Shown: positions 36,957 through 47,027 of the stretch, piece after piece
How positions within the stretch are numbered: position 1 is the stretch's first letter
How the letters are laid out: each line of letters begins with the position of its first letter
Origin: Limnobaculum xujianqingii
GTDB taxonomy: Bacteria > Pseudomonadota > Gammaproteobacteria > Enterobacterales > Enterobacteriaceae
Assembly: GCF_013394855.1 (NCBI RefSeq)
Contig: NZ_JABMLK010000001.1
Location: 1,941,501 to 2,005,500, forward strand
Direction of reading: 5' to 3'
Length of the DNA: 64,000 bases
Notes under the pieces: generated by a model
What the model was told of the DNA's origin: nothing
What the model saw: only the letters and a program-made list of their open reading frames with translations
Databases searched by the model: none
Position numbers and translations under genes: made by a program

Positions 36957-38075
36957 CTAGAATTTTATTCTTATAATCAATTCATCAATACTTATTCTTT
37001 CAATATTATTATTAGCTAAATCAATAACTCCGCTACCATAAAAATAGATTCTAGGAAAAGAATAAAACCTTGTGATTTTTGGACCGATTTCTATGTTCAT
37101 AAACTCACTGATTATAGCATCTCTATTTTGGTGATAAATACTTGTATCAATATAAAATTCTAGACTGCAGATTCTAAAATTATAAGAATACTCAAAAGCA
37201 TATTTATTATCTGGCAGTTTATATCCTGAATAGATTGAAGAATCTTCAGTTCCTTCTATAACATCAAACTCAAATTCTTTACATAACTTTATTATTGTCC
37301 CATTAAATCCAGATGATTCATATAAAGAAGCACAATCATCTAAACTTAGATCTTCCATATAAACAGGAGTATAAGACTCAAACTCACTCTCAATATTCTC
37401 TAAGAATTTCTCTTTTATTTTCTCAATATCCTCATGTGAGAAACTATGTAATTCTTGATCAACATGCTCAGTTATAAACTCACTTAATGAGCTATAGATA
37501 AAAAATTTATTTTGCAACTCAAGATTGAATAAATCTTCTATTAAGTCAGAATGAAACTCTTTTTTTTCTTTCATTGGAGACATAAAGTCATGTGAGTTAT
37601 TCGTAATAAATATAACCTTATCGTTTACTTTATTCCTATATAAGTATTGCGTTAATCCATTCCAGATCAACGCATCCCTATAACCTTTTTCATTATCTCT
37701 AAATGGTCTCTTGGAAAAAATAGCTTTATCTAGTAATAGGTCATTGTCAATATATGATGATGAGATAACACACGTATTTGGAAATATTTTTAATAATTCA
37801 TCTTCAAAATTAAATTTTTTAATTTCATTATTCAAACTATCAATAGAAAATTCACTCCCTGTAAATCTCTTGACTCGCCCTTCCAGTTGGAGAATATCTT
37901 TTTCTAGCTTTTTAATTTCTTCGTTGTACTTATTTTGAGTTTCTTTAATAATAACAAAGGGTATCAAAAGTTTATTTTCAGATGTATTTTTAATAAAATT
38001 AGACAAAACTTGGAACATAGCACTAGACATCTTCCAATTATTATAAAATATGTTTGTATCAATTAATATTAACAT
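36957..38075 (-). CDS. PIN-like (DUF4935-type) ribonuclease domain protein
   Basis: 372 residues, visibly AT-rich with many Asn, Lys, Ile and Glu codons, unlike its neighbours. The N-terminal half looks like a PIN nuclease: LILIDTNIF (D6), IIKETQNKYNEEIKKLE, RDNEKGYRDALIWNGL and VIFITNNSHDFMSP supply the expected acidic residues and fold pattern. The C-terminal half (about residues 210-372) is unrecognised. Similar large PIN proteins occur in defence and accessory islands. There is no partner antitoxin beside it. The composition suggests horizontal acquisition. Confidence 0.6.
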   Translation of the reverse strand: MLILIDTNIFYNNWKMSSAMFQVLSNFIKNTSENKLLIPFVIIKETQNKYNEEIKKLEKDILQLEGRVKRFTGSEFSIDSLNNEIKKFNFEDELLKIFPNTCVISSSYIDNDLLLDKAIFSKRPFRDNEKGYRDALIWNGLTQYLYRNKVNDKVIFITNNSHDFMSPMKEKKEFHSDLIEDLFNLELQNKFFIYSSLSEFITEHVDQELHSFSHEDIEKIKEKFLENIESEFESYTPVYMEDLSLDDCASLYESSGFNGTIIKLCKEFEFDVIEGTEDSSIYSGYKLPDNKYAFEYSYNFRICSLEFYIDTSIYHQNRDAIISEFMNIEIGPKITRFYSFPRIYFYGSGVIDLANNNIERISIDELIIRIKF

Positions 38076-38593
38076 TTTTATCCCTTCTATTCCCTTGGAT
38101 AGAACTATTCGCTCTTAAATGACCTCATAACACTACCGTTTGAAATGTGTAAATATGAGTAGAAAGTCGTCTATTATGCTTCAATTCGAGGTTCATATAA
38201 GTGAGCTATAAATTATTTTGTCAAAAATTTATATTAGAAACAAAGCAATAAAAATTTATACCCCGTCGCTCTCTGAGGGTATACATCTGTAAGCAGCTTT
38301 AAATTTCAAAACCAATTACTGATTCGATGGTATCCACACGACAGTGAAGTATACTTCCCTTGATAGTTAACTTGCACAAATTCGTTATAACGAAGATGCT
38401 GATTTGCCTAGTTCAAGATTGATTCCGTGGTCTGGACAGCCCCCATTTAGGGACAATCTAAACCCTCATAACAGTAAAAACTACTAATATAGATGCGATA
38501 AAAAAACCAAAAAACGTAATTCAGCCCAATTGACTACAAGATACTGGCAACTACTCCAAATCACCGCGTATTTTCTATAAACTAACCCCCAAA
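38076..38593. other. AT-rich intergenic region without recognisable gene
   Basis: 518 bases between the PIN gene and yaiL. There is no credible ORF, RNA gene or long repeat. It probably marks the border of the accessory region. Confidence 0.5.
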
Positions 38594-39133
38594 TCACCAC
38601 ATCAAATCATCCGGCACCTTAAAGTCAGCATACGGATCTTCCTCATCCAACTCTTCCTGACTAAGCACACTATTCAACACAATACTGTCTGCATCACGTT
38701 GTGCAATCTTATCCGCCACACTCGCAGGAATAATCGCATATTGATTCTCGCCATTACCATCAACCACCAAACGAGCAATAGCCAGACGACCACTAATCAA
38801 CTGCGCCTGAGTCAGCTTATCCACAGTCACTCTTTTAATTAAATTGTCATCCGTGAAGTTAAAATCAATATCGCCTTTTGAAATGTTGATTCTGTTCATT
38901 TCAATCAGCTGTTTCACCTGAGCTTTATATTCTTTAGATAACGCAGCCTGTTTTTGTTGTTCGCTTAGCTGCTTATCACGCTCAAGCTGAGCCTTTTTAT
39001 TCTCTTCCACTGCCTCTCTTGCTTCACGCGCCTGAACCCGTGATTTCTTAGCCGTTCGCTGAACTTTGGCCATCTTTTTGCTGTTTACTAATCCTGCTTT
39101 TAGCAGTTGCTCTTGTAAGGTGAGTTTTGTCAT
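38594..39133 (-). CDS. yaiL: YaiL family protein (DUF2058)
   Basis: Cytoplasmic protein of 179 residues, the same length as E. coli YaiL. N-terminal TLQEQLLKAGLVNSKKMAKV is followed by a charged, probably coiled-coil stretch of Lys/Arg/Glu/Gln (about residues 25-80), then the conserved INISKGDIDFNFTDDNLIKRVTVD and a C-terminal ELDEEDPYADFKVPDDLMW. A role as a nucleoprotein or polysome-associated factor has been suggested for the family, but the function is unsettled. It stands alone. Confidence 0.88.
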   Translation of the reverse strand: MTKLTLQEQLLKAGLVNSKKMAKVQRTAKKSRVQAREAREAVEENKKAQLERDKQLSEQQKQAALSKEYKAQVKQLIEMNRINISKGDIDFNFTDDNLIKRVTVDKLTQAQLISGRLAIARLVVDGNGENQYAIIPASVADKIAQRDADSIVLNSVLSQEELDEEDPYADFKVPDDLMW

Positions 39134-39377
39134 TTTCGTTTCTAAACCAATTGAAAAATTTGTGGGATTATACCTGTAATCATTGAAGCTGTACCAGATT
39201 ACAGGACCTTATTGCTGTATGGTTTGAGTTTGCAAAACACTATCAGAGGCAGGCGCAGCGTTATAGCCAGGAAGGAAATATCATAGAAACTACCAGAACA
39301 TGATTTCAATCTTTAAACGTTGCATATCTTATTAGAACCGAAATAAAGGGCGGATCAAAAAATCAGCCCATTACCCC

Positions 39378-40148
39378 CTAACACCGCAAAAACACCAACG
39401 GCGCACAAGCATCCGGATGCGTCGACACCCGCAAATCCGCGTGATACAGGTCGCTTAACATCGACTCATTCAGCACTTCATCCGGCGTGCCGTTAGCGAT
39501 AATTCGCCCCTGATCCAGCAGAATCATACGGTCGGCATACAGAGAGGCCAGATTCAAATCATGCAGCACACAACAAACGTTAAAGTTGTCCTCTTTCACC
39601 AGTTTTTTCAGCAATCGAAACAGCTGCTGCTGGTAGTGAACATCCAGCGCGGAAGTGGGTTCATCTAAAAATAGCCACTTGGGTTTATCCCGGTTTTGCC
39701 ACAGCTGTGCCAACAAACGCGCCAGCTGTACCCGCTGCTGTTCACCACCAGAGAGCTGGGAATAGTTACGTTTCGCCAGATTCTCACAGGAGCACAACGC
39801 CATAATCTGAGCCAGTGACTTGTCCCGCTCAGCGTTTTTCTGGGCGTGAAAACCCATTTCTATCACCTCTTTCACGCTGAAAGGAAAGGTCATACCGGAG
39901 TTTTGCCGCATCACCGCCCGCGCTTTTGCCAGCTCTTTTACCGACCATTGTTTTAACGGTTTACCAAACAGCAAACACTGTCCTGAGGTGGGTTGCAGAT
40001 AACCGGTCAACTGCCGCAGCAAGGTTGATTTTCCTGCGCCATTAGGGCCAAGGATCGCCACAATCTCGCCCCCCGGCAGCGTTAAAGAAACGTTATCCGT
40101 GAGTTTTCGATGGTGAACGCTATACACCAGATTTTGCGCTTCAATCAC
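39378..40148 (-). CDS. hmuV: Haem ABC transporter ATPase (HmuV/ChuV)
   Basis: Cytoplasmic ATPase energising haem import. 256 residues with Walker [11 protein letters not shown]-loop region, signature LSGGEQQR, Walker [13 protein letters not shown] and the H-loop VLHDLNLA. The start is GTG at 40148, overlapping the permease stop by eight bases. Last gene of the chuA-T-W-X-Y-U-V operon. Confidence 0.94.
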   Translation of the reverse strand: MIEAQNLVYSVHHRKLTDNVSLTLPGGEIVAILGPNGAGKSTLLRQLTGYLQPTSGQCLLFGKPLKQWSVKELAKARAVMRQNSGMTFPFSVKEVIEMGFHAQKNAERDKSLAQIMALCSCENLAKRNYSQLSGGEQQRVQLARLLAQLWQNRDKPKWLFLDEPTSALDVHYQQQLFRLLKKLVKEDNFNVCCVLHDLNLASLYADRMILLDQGRIIANGTPDEVLNESMLSDLYHADLRVSTHPDACAPLVFLRC

Positions 40149-41148
40149 GTGCCGACCTCCGGGTGCGTAGGATTAACCATAAGAAATAAGGGCCACCAAT
40201 CAGACTGGTAAGCAACCCCACCGGCATTTCAGCCGGTTGAACCACGGTGCGTGCCAGCGTGTCCGCCAGCAAAAGTAAGCAGGCTCCGCCTAATGCAGAG
40301 CACGGCAACAGCCAGCGATGATTGGCGCCAATACTCATACGAATCAAATGAGGAATAACCAAACCAATAAAACCAATAATGCCGCTTACCGCAACGGTGG
40401 AACCAACCAGTAGCGAACAGAGGATAAGCAGCACCTGACGTTTACGTTTTACATTCAGCCCTAAGTAGTGCGCCTCTTCATCCCCTAATTGCAGCAGATT
40501 CAGCGTGTGTGCGTTATACCAGGTCAGCACCATCGCCGGAATCGCCAGAGAAGCAGCAATCGCCAGCGTTGACCACTGTGCCTGACCTAAGCTTCCCATC
40601 ATCCACAAGGTCAGTTGACGCAGCTGCTGTTCATCACCGATATAGCTAAGTACGCCAATCGATGCGCCGCACAGGGCATTGATGGCGATCCCGGCCAATA
40701 ATAGATACATCATGCCATTCTGGCCGGCGTCTCCACTCAAAAAGAAGATCACCAGACAGATAAGAAAGCTGCCAATAACGGCAAAAAACATCTGTTCATA
40801 CAGTACCAGTGCCGCCGGTAGCGCCACAGGGAACACAATAATGATACCTACCATCAGCGCCGAGCCGCTGCTCACGCCTAACAGTCCGGGGTCCGCCATT
40901 GGGTTACGAAATAACCCCTGCATCACTACCCCGGCCATCGCCAATGCAGAACCCACCAAAACCGCCAGCAGCACTCTGGGTAAACGAATATTGAGCCAGA
41001 TATCCCGGTAATACTCTTTGAGTTCTGCATCCCATAATGCGGAAAACGTCAGATTTATTGCCCCCAAATTGGTGGCACACAGTGTTAATACAATAAGAAA
41101 AACCACCAATCCCCAGAAAAACTGGGGAGAAGAGAGTGAATAATTCAT
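40141..41148 (-). CDS. hmuU: Haem ABC transporter permease (HmuU/ChuU)
   Basis: FecCD-family inner-membrane permease, about 335 residues with ten hydrophobic segments. Family landmarks: [48 protein letters not shown] near the N-terminus and [42 protein letters not shown] in the C-terminal half. The ATG at 41148 has GGAG upstream; a GTG codon directly before it is possible. It is coupled to hmuV by overlap. Confidence 0.94.
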   Translation of the reverse strand: MNYSLSSPQFFWGLVVFLIVLTLCATNLGAINLTFSALWDAELKEYYRDIWLNIRLPRVLLAVLVGSALAMAGVVMQGLFRNPMADPGLLGVSSGSALMVGIIIVFPVALPAALVLYEQMFFAVIGSFLICLVIFFLSGDAGQNGMMYLLLAGIAINALCGASIGVLSYIGDEQQLRQLTLWMMGSLGQAQWSTLAIAASLAIPAMVLTWYNAHTLNLLQLGDEEAHYLGLNVKRKRQVLLILCSLLVGSTVAVSGIIGFIGLVIPHLIRMSIGANHRWLLPCSALGGACLLLLADTLARTVVQPAEMPVGLLTSLIGGPYFLWLILRTRRSARD

Positions 41149-41203
41149 CACTCAATATCTCCATGACATACAAGAAGTTCCGCGCCATAACGGCGCGGTA
41201 TTT

Positions 41204-41836
41204 TTATTTATTGGTTACAGGCGTTAACTCCGGCTGCACTAAACTGTAAGTCTGGTTGTTAAGAGAAGTTCCCGCCAGCAGCTGTTGAACCACTTTTGCC
41301 ACATCACTACGGTAGACAAACCCGTGAACTTCCTGATGCTGATAAAGCTGAGCCAGACCCGTTGCAGTACCGTTCAGCAAGCCACCCGGGCGTACAATGG
41401 CAAAATCCAGCGCACTGGTTTGTAACCAGATTTCAGCTAACGATTTCTCACGCACCGCCTGCCCGAATGCAGCTCTTGCCCGCTGAGACAAGGTTGGCCA
41501 GCTATCGCCACAGCCTAATGAGGTCACCATCACCATTTGTGACAATTCGCATTTTTCAGCAGTATCAATAATAATACGATGAGCCAGATAATCCTGTGCG
41601 CCACCAAGGGTGGAGATAATCGCCGCAGATTCTCCAGCGGCCTGACAGGCTTGCTCAACGGCATGCGGATCGCTGGCGTCTCCTTCAATCACCGTTACGC
41701 CCTGCTCCCGCAGGCGCTGAGCGGCATCCGGCTTACGCACTAACGCCACGACCGAACGCCCCTCAGCAAGCGCCAGCTCAAGTACACCCGCGCCAACACC
41801 GCTACCACCGGCACCAAAAATTAACCAGGGCTTCAC
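41204..41836 (-). CDS. chuY: ChuY-type NAD(P)H-binding anaerobilin reductase
   Basis: 210 residues with an SDR/NmrA-like Rossmann fold: GAGGSGVGAGVLELALAEGRSVVALVRK at the N-terminus, VIEGDASDPHAVEQACQAAG, IISTLGG and IVRPGGLLNGTATG. In E. coli O157 ChuY reduces anaerobilin made by ChuW. It overlaps chuX by four bases and precedes hmuU by about 55 bases. Confidence 0.85.
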   Translation of the reverse strand: MKPWLIFGAGGSGVGAGVLELALAEGRSVVALVRKPDAAQRLREQGVTVIEGDASDPHAVEQACQAAGESAAIISTLGGAQDYLAHRIIIDTAEKCELSQMVMVTSLGCGDSWPTLSQRARAAFGQAVREKSLAEIWLQTSALDFAIVRPGGLLNGTATGLAQLYQHQEVHGFVYRSDVAKVVQQLLAGTSLNNQTYSLVQPELTPVTNK

Positions 41837-42333
41837 GCTGGCACCTTTTCCAGTTGAGCCGCCAGTGCGCGGAATGCGACTACCTGATCTTCCAACAGTT
41901 GACGGTGGTCGTCACGACCAAGGAAGATTTTGAACATCGCGCTGCCGGACTCGTTCAGGAACAGAATAGAGGCGGTATCCATTCCCATAAACTGACGCTC
42001 AATCAGCGCGATATGTTTGCAGTTTTCTGCTTTGATGTGTCCGGTCATACCCTGTTTGCCGCGCAGGTTGAAGTAACCATGACGGTGAAAACCCGATGGC
42101 AGCTCGCCGGTAAACTCCAGAATCACATCCGAGGTATGAACCAGGGTGGTGACTTTGCCCCACTCTACCGCGGCATCCCACACCGCATCAAACTGGTCAC
42201 CGCTCACCAGCGTACGCACCGGTAAGTGCTCAATCACGTCCAGCAGCGTAGTATTAAATTGGCCTGCGATAGCTTCCAGCGTGCCATCGGGATTGGTTTT
42301 CATTAATTCATGTAATTCAGCGTTCATGCTCAT
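41833..42333 (-). CDS. chuX: Haem utilisation protein ChuX/HutX
   Basis: Cytoplasmic haem-binding carrier of 166 residues. Characteristic segments are PDGTLEAIAGQFNTTLLDVIEHLP, WGKVTTLVHTSDVILEFTGELPSGFHRHGYFNLRGKQGMTGHIKAENC and FMGMDTASILFLNESGSAMFKIFLGRD. It probably delivers haem to, or protects cells from, haem released near ChuW. Translationally coupled to chuY. Confidence 0.92.
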   Translation of the reverse strand: MSMNAELHELMKTNPDGTLEAIAGQFNTTLLDVIEHLPVRTLVSGDQFDAVWDAAVEWGKVTTLVHTSDVILEFTGELPSGFHRHGYFNLRGKQGMTGHIKAENCKHIALIERQFMGMDTASILFLNESGSAMFKIFLGRDDHRQLLEDQVVAFRALAAQLEKVPA

Positions 42334-42356
42334 TCCTTATTGATATTGCCAGTCAA

Positions 42357-43679
42357 TTATTGCTTCGCGTTAAGTTCTAAAATCAGTTCCTGCAGGGATT
42401 GCAGTAAATTGCTTGCCCAGAAACGACCTTCATTGGTCAGCCGTAAGCAGGTGGAGGTGTCAAACGACAGGCCGGACTGATGCCACTGTTCCAGCAGCGG
42501 TAATAAAACCTCAGAGTGAGGAGTTAGTGTGTCCAGCGGAACACGCCCCACTTCAATACCGGCTTGAAGATCGTGCCGCCATTGATATTGGGTATCGGTG
42601 CTTTGGGTCATCATCATCAGTGGCTTGGTGCCGTTTTCAATGCCCTGAAAATAGCTATCAAGATTGCGTTCCACCATCCAGGAGTGCCCATTTACTGAGC
42701 CACCACCGCCGGAACCAAAGGCCAGACAGTCTGCCCCGCGCTTGATCAGCAGGTTATACAGATTCCGTTCCCGCGTGGTGCGCCCCCAGTGGCTGTTACT
42801 GTTACTGATACTGTGCCAGCCATTCTGGTTCATAAAATCCCATCCCTGAAGGTAGAAATCACGTCGTTCCGCCGGTGTTGGTACGGTGATGCGCTTGTTT
42901 TCCACCGCTTTGCCTAAGGTGGTATTTGGCAGCAGATTTAACGCATACAGATCGACACCATCCAAACCGATATCGCGCACCGTGGCTAAATCTTCTGCCC
43001 AACTTTTCGTGTCCTGCCCCGGTAAACCAAACAGTAAATCACATACCACGGCAGCACGATCCCGTCGGCATAAGCCTTCCATAAAACGCCGGGCTTCCGG
43101 GCCATCAGAGGTACGCGCCATGCGCTTACGAATTTCACTGTTAAAGGTTTGAATACCGATAGAGAAACGGTTTGCTCCCGCATCCAGACAGGCATCAATC
43201 CGCTCATCATCAAAATTGAGCACCCGTCCTTCAATGGTAATTTCGCAGTCAGGTGCCAGCGGCAAGCGCTGACGCAGCGTGGTGATAATGCGCGCTAAAT
43301 CTTTGGCCGCCAGCGCTGATGGTGTTCCGCCGCCAAAATAGACCGCATGTATCGGTGCCGATTGATGCCAAGGACTGTCTGCTTCCATCTCAATTTCACG
43401 CAGCAGCGCATCGGTATATTTGGTGCAGTGATCTTCATCGTATCGGTTTTGATAAAAGCCACAAAAACTACAGTGGGTAGCGCAAAAAGGGATATGAAGA
43501 TAGACCAATCTCTTGCGTGGAGGGGTGATGGTATTTACCAGCGCATTCCAGGCCGTGGCCTGCTGTTCCTTGGGAATTGGCATTGCGCTGCGCCAGGGCA
43601 TCATGGCGCGGCGATCGCGAAAAGGTTGAGAACCTGGTAGGGCAAAATGAGGAGTAAAATCCGGCTGTGGCAATTTCAT
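42357..43679 (-). CDS. chuW: Radical SAM anaerobilin synthase ChuW/HutW
   Basis: Opens the porphyrin ring anaerobically, giving linear anaerobilin and releasing iron. About 440 residues, HemN-like. The radical SAM motif is CATHCSFC, in LHIPFCATHCSFCGFYQNRY. Further HemN-type signatures: YFGGGTPSAL, EIEMEADSP, SIGIQTFNSEIRKRM, LLFGLPGQD and LNLLPNTTLG. I set the start at 43679 (MKLPQPDFTPHF); the longer frame begins with TTG at 43718. 45 or more bases separate it from chuT. Confidence 0.92.
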   Translation of the reverse strand: MKLPQPDFTPHFALPGSQPFRDRRAMMPWRSAMPIPKEQQATAWNALVNTITPPRKRLVYLHIPFCATHCSFCGFYQNRYDEDHCTKYTDALLREIEMEADSPWHQSAPIHAVYFGGGTPSALAAKDLARIITTLRQRLPLAPDCEITIEGRVLNFDDERIDACLDAGANRFSIGIQTFNSEIRKRMARTSDGPEARRFMEGLCRRDRAAVVCDLLFGLPGQDTKSWAEDLATVRDIGLDGVDLYALNLLPNTTLGKAVENKRITVPTPAERRDFYLQGWDFMNQNGWHSISNSNSHWGRTTRERNLYNLLIKRGADCLAFGSGGGGSVNGHSWMVERNLDSYFQGIENGTKPLMMMTQSTDTQYQWRHDLQAGIEVGRVPLDTLTPHSEVLLPLLEQWHQSGLSFDTSTCLRLTNEGRFWASNLLQSLQELILELNAKQ

Positions 43680-43763
43680 TGTAGCGTCTTTCACGGTTAT
43701 TTTAAGTTGTACTGGCAATGAGTTAGTTAATACTGACTAACCCATTGCCAGCGTAAGTAAAAG

Positions 43764-44621
43764 CTAAGGGCTATTGGGATAAAGCTGTTGATGCAGTTGC
43801 TCTACCGCTTCAACAACCCGTGGCCCCATCCCCAGAATCAACGACTGATCCACCTCGATAATGCGCTGGTTTTTCCAGGCTGCCGTGCGGCTAATTCCCG
43901 CGATATTACCGAGCTGCTTTCTTTGGGCTTCAGATGCCATGCTCTGAGACGTGACCACAATAGCGTCAGGATTTGCAGCAATAATGGCTTCACCGCTGTA
44001 AGACTTGTACTGCTCATGAGTAGCAACATTATTGCCTCCTGCCAGTTTCAGTACCGCTTCAGCAACACTGCCAGCTCCGGCAACCTGAGGTGAATTACCG
44101 CCCACGGAGAGTAGGAACATCACCCGAACCGGCTGTTTCTGTTGCGCGTTACTTTTAGCAACGCTATCTAAACGGGTTTGAATACCGTTAATCAGCGCTT
44201 CGCCCTGTTCTGAGTGCTTTAGCTCTTTAGATAAAGTACGAATATTTTCGTACATACGTTCAATAGTGGCTGGGGTACGCGGCAGGGTCAGAACCTTCAC
44301 GTTATGCTTTGACAACTGCTCCATCACCAGTTTTGGCCCGGCATCTTCCCAGGATATAAAGGTGGTTGGGCGCAGAGAGAGAATTCCCTCTACGTTCAGC
44401 TGTTTCCAGTATCCTATTTGTGGCAATTGCTTTGTCTCTGGCGGATAAAACGTGGTCTGGTCAACACCAACCACCCGATCGCCAGCACCAATGGCGTACA
44501 CCAGTTCCGACAGTGAGCCCCCGGCAATCACCAGCTTCTCTTCTGCGGCGACCTGACCGAAAAGAAACAGCGCAAAAATAGTGGTAATCAATCGCTTGGT
44601 TATCATCATCAGAATGTCCAC
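43764..44621 (-). CDS. chuT: Periplasmic haem-binding protein ChuT/HmuT
   Basis: Class III periplasmic binding protein that hands haem to HmuUV. 285 residues with a signal peptide at about residues 1-26 (MMITKRLITTIFALFLFGQVAAEE). GGSLSELVYAIGAGDRVVGVDQTTFYP contains the usual axial tyrosine region, followed by IGYWKQLNVEGILSLRPTTFISWEDAGP and a C-terminal LILGMGPRVVEAV. It overlaps the 3' end of chuA by 13 bases; internal ATGs at the N-terminus leave the exact start open by a few codons. Confidence 0.93.
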   Translation of the reverse strand: MDILMMITKRLITTIFALFLFGQVAAEEKLVIAGGSLSELVYAIGAGDRVVGVDQTTFYPPETKQLPQIGYWKQLNVEGILSLRPTTFISWEDAGPKLVMEQLSKHNVKVLTLPRTPATIERMYENIRTLSKELKHSEQGEALINGIQTRLDSVAKSNAQQKQPVRVMFLLSVGGNSPQVAGAGSVAEAVLKLAGGNNVATHEQYKSYSGEAIIAANPDAIVVTSQSMASEAQRKQLGNIAGISRTAAWKNQRIIEVDQSLILGMGPRVVEAVEQLHQQLYPNSP

Positions 44622-46765
44622 GTCAGACCAACCGCGGCATTAATTCCCGCAGCCGGAATAGATTCATGAGCGGTTTGATAGCGTTTATCGGTGAGGTTAT
44701 TCAGTTCAAGGTTTACCTGATATTGATTCTCCGGGCCAAACTCACTGTTAAATGCCAGATTGAGCGTTGCCCATCCCGGATATTTCTGGGTAGTGGTGCC
44801 GGTATTGTCGGTGGCTTTTGATGCCGCACGAATATACAGATCGGAAGTCAGATCCAGTGCGCTCAGTGGCAATTGGTACTTAACGCCGAAACGTCCGGTT
44901 ACGCTGGGTTCACCGGTATCCCAGGTTTTCATATCCTGCCCAATAAACTGACGGCGCAGGATATTACCGCTGGCATACGGAGCAACCGACCAGCCGTTAT
45001 ACTCGGCAGATAATTCCATACCGTAGATTTTGGCACGATCGACGTTGTCATAGTAATAGTAATCCGCACGAGCCGAGCTGCTGTTGCCCTTACAAATGCT
45101 TTGGCCGGAACAGGCGATAGAAGCGATATAGTCTTTGGCTTCTGAGTAATAGACTGCACCATCCACGTACCACATATTGCCGTTATAACGGGCGCCAATT
45201 TCGAAGTTATTGGAGTGCTCGGCATCCAGATTTTGATTACCGTAGGTCATACCACCACCGGCGGAAGTATCCATAAATAGCTGGGCAACCGTTGGGAATA
45301 CATAGCCCTGAGCAAATGCCATTCTTAATTCAGTATTTTCAAAACCGGAATAACGCAGGCTGGTTGAGGTAACAAAGGCACTATCGCTGACAGAGCGGCT
45401 ATCCAGCGTGGTAAAGCTGTTGCCTGAAATAGAATGAGAAGCGCTTTCATTGCCGCTTTTCAGTTCCGACTCCAGCCAGTATTGACGGGCTCCCAGCGTC
45501 CATGTCCAGTTATCACTCAGCTTCCACTCATCCTGACCAAATATCGACCAGTTAGTTTGTTCAGACTTACTGTTAGCCTGGGTGTTTTTGGTATAGTTCA
45601 CCGCCGCCGGGAAACCTCTGGAGCTGCTGGATTCAGTTTTACCAACTGATTCCTGCGTGACTTTATCCTGCTGGAACTGCGCTCCCAGCACCAGACTATT
45701 ATTCTCAGAAAGTGAGAAGTTTGATTGTAGCGTCATACCGTAAGTTTTTTGCTCATCTTCAGTGCGGGTCTGGTTGGCAACGCTTAGATTGCCAATCATT
45801 GGGCTACCGCTGGGGGTCACCACTTTCACTTTATTCTTAAAGTCACGTTCAAGTTTCTGCGTATAGCCATCAAGATGAATACTCTTCAGATATTCGCCGT
45901 CTACCGCGAAGTCATAAAACAACCCGACTTTTTCGCGTTCCAGCTTAGGAATGGCGACACTGAATTCCTCGTAGGAGTCATCATCCAGATAGGTTTGAGT
46001 GGATAACTTGTAGCGATCCAAAGACAGGCCAAATTTATGTTTATCCAGCGTATAGCCTAACCACACCCCCTGACTGTTATTTTCAAATCCGGTATCCGGT
46101 AAACGCCCGTCCGGTGTGTCGCGATCGCCGTGATCGGCGTAGCTGCCGTTAACACGATAGTCAAAGTTACCCAAGCTGCCCTGAAGGTTAGCCGATTCAC
46201 GCCAGCCCTTGGTAGCCGAGTCATAAACCGCTTTCACCGTACCACCAATCGGGCTATCGCCCCCTTTACGGGTGATAAAGTTCACTACGCCGCCAATAGC
46301 TTGCGAGCCGTAGAGCACCGAATAGGGGCCTTTCACCACTTCGATACGTTCCAGAGAGGAGTCATCAATCAGAATACCCGGACCAAAGTTCTGCCCTGCC
46401 CGTTGATAAGTCACTTCCTGTCCATCAATCAGAATCAATACTCGTGAAGAAGCTTCACCACGAATACGAATTTGCTTGCGCCCCGCCAGTGCATTGTCGG
46501 TGACTTCAACACCCGGAATATCCTGTAGTTCATCAGCCAGAGATGAACGTGTGGATTTTTCCAACTGTTCGCTGTTGATCACCTGAATAGTTGCCGGGCT
46601 GTTCCACAGAGAGGTTTCTGAACGCGTGGCGGTTACTACCATTTCATTTTTTTCTTCAGCAACAGATGAACCAGAAGTTGAAGGCGTTGCAGCCGTTGCG
46701 CTTTGAATAACCAAAAGAGATAAAGAGGAAAGTAAAAAGTAACCGTTCCCTGTACGTAATGCCAT
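44609..46765 (-). CDS. chuA: TonB-dependent haem/haemoglobin receptor (ChuA/HmuR)
   Basis: Outer-membrane receptor of 718 residues. The signal peptide ends near residue 25 (IQSATAATP). A TonB box (EMVVTATRSE) and plug domain follow, with PGVEVTDNALAGRKQIRIRGEASSRVLILIDGQE, and the rest is a 22-strand barrel ending in a terminal aromatic (GLTWTF). It includes FRAP/NPNL-like regions of haem receptors in a divergent form (VFPTVAQLFMDTSAGG). First gene of the haem operon, behind a Fur box. Confidence 0.92.
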   Translation of the reverse strand: MALRTGNGYFLLSSLSLLVIQSATAATPSTSGSSVAEEKNEMVVTATRSETSLWNSPATIQVINSEQLEKSTRSSLADELQDIPGVEVTDNALAGRKQIRIRGEASSRVLILIDGQEVTYQRAGQNFGPGILIDDSSLERIEVVKGPYSVLYGSQAIGGVVNFITRKGGDSPIGGTVKAVYDSATKGWRESANLQGSLGNFDYRVNGSYADHGDRDTPDGRLPDTGFENNSQGVWLGYTLDKHKFGLSLDRYKLSTQTYLDDDSYEEFSVAIPKLEREKVGLFYDFAVDGEYLKSIHLDGYTQKLERDFKNKVKVVTPSGSPMIGNLSVANQTRTEDEQKTYGMTLQSNFSLSENNSLVLGAQFQQDKVTQESVGKTESSSSRGFPAAVNYTKNTQANSKSEQTNWSIFGQDEWKLSDNWTWTLGARQYWLESELKSGNESASHSISGNSFTTLDSRSVSDSAFVTSTSLRYSGFENTELRMAFAQGYVFPTVAQLFMDTSAGGGMTYGNQNLDAEHSNNFEIGARYNGNMWYVDGAVYYSEAKDYIASIACSGQSICKGNSSSARADYYYYDNVDRAKIYGMELSAEYNGWSVAPYASGNILRRQFIGQDMKTWDTGEPSVTGRFGVKYQLPLSALDLTSDLYIRAASKATDNTGTTTQKYPGWATLNLAFNSEFGPENQYQVNLELNNLTDKRYQTAHESIPAAGINAAVGLTWTF

Positions 46766-46777
46766 GCTTAAACTTTA

Positions 46778-46799
46778 ATAAGAATGATTGTTATTATCG
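46778..46799 (-). promoter_or_regulatory. Fur box upstream of chuA
   Basis: On the coding strand GATAATAACAATCATTCTTA, close to the 19-bp Fur consensus GATAATGATAATCATTATC, beginning 13 bases upstream of the chuA start. It implies iron-repressed transcription of the whole operon. Confidence 0.75.
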
Positions 46800-47027
46800 T
46801 TATAGTTTACATTAGCATTCGTAATCAGATCCATACCAAAAGATATCAATCAAATGCATGATTGACTTGCATCAACAAAATTAGTGGGTTTTATCAAGGA
46901 ATTGAGGTATCGATCAAACTTTCTGACCAGGTCATATTAGCCAGAATTTAAATATGGACGGGATGTTTTAGACCTCCAACATAGTTAACTTATCGTAAAT
47001 TCAATAAATTAATCAAAGCGTTGCAAA

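Noticed and set aside
38420..38470. Possible IS end near GGACAGCCCCCATTTAG
   Set aside because: No transposase fragment, partner inverted repeat or target duplication could be seen.
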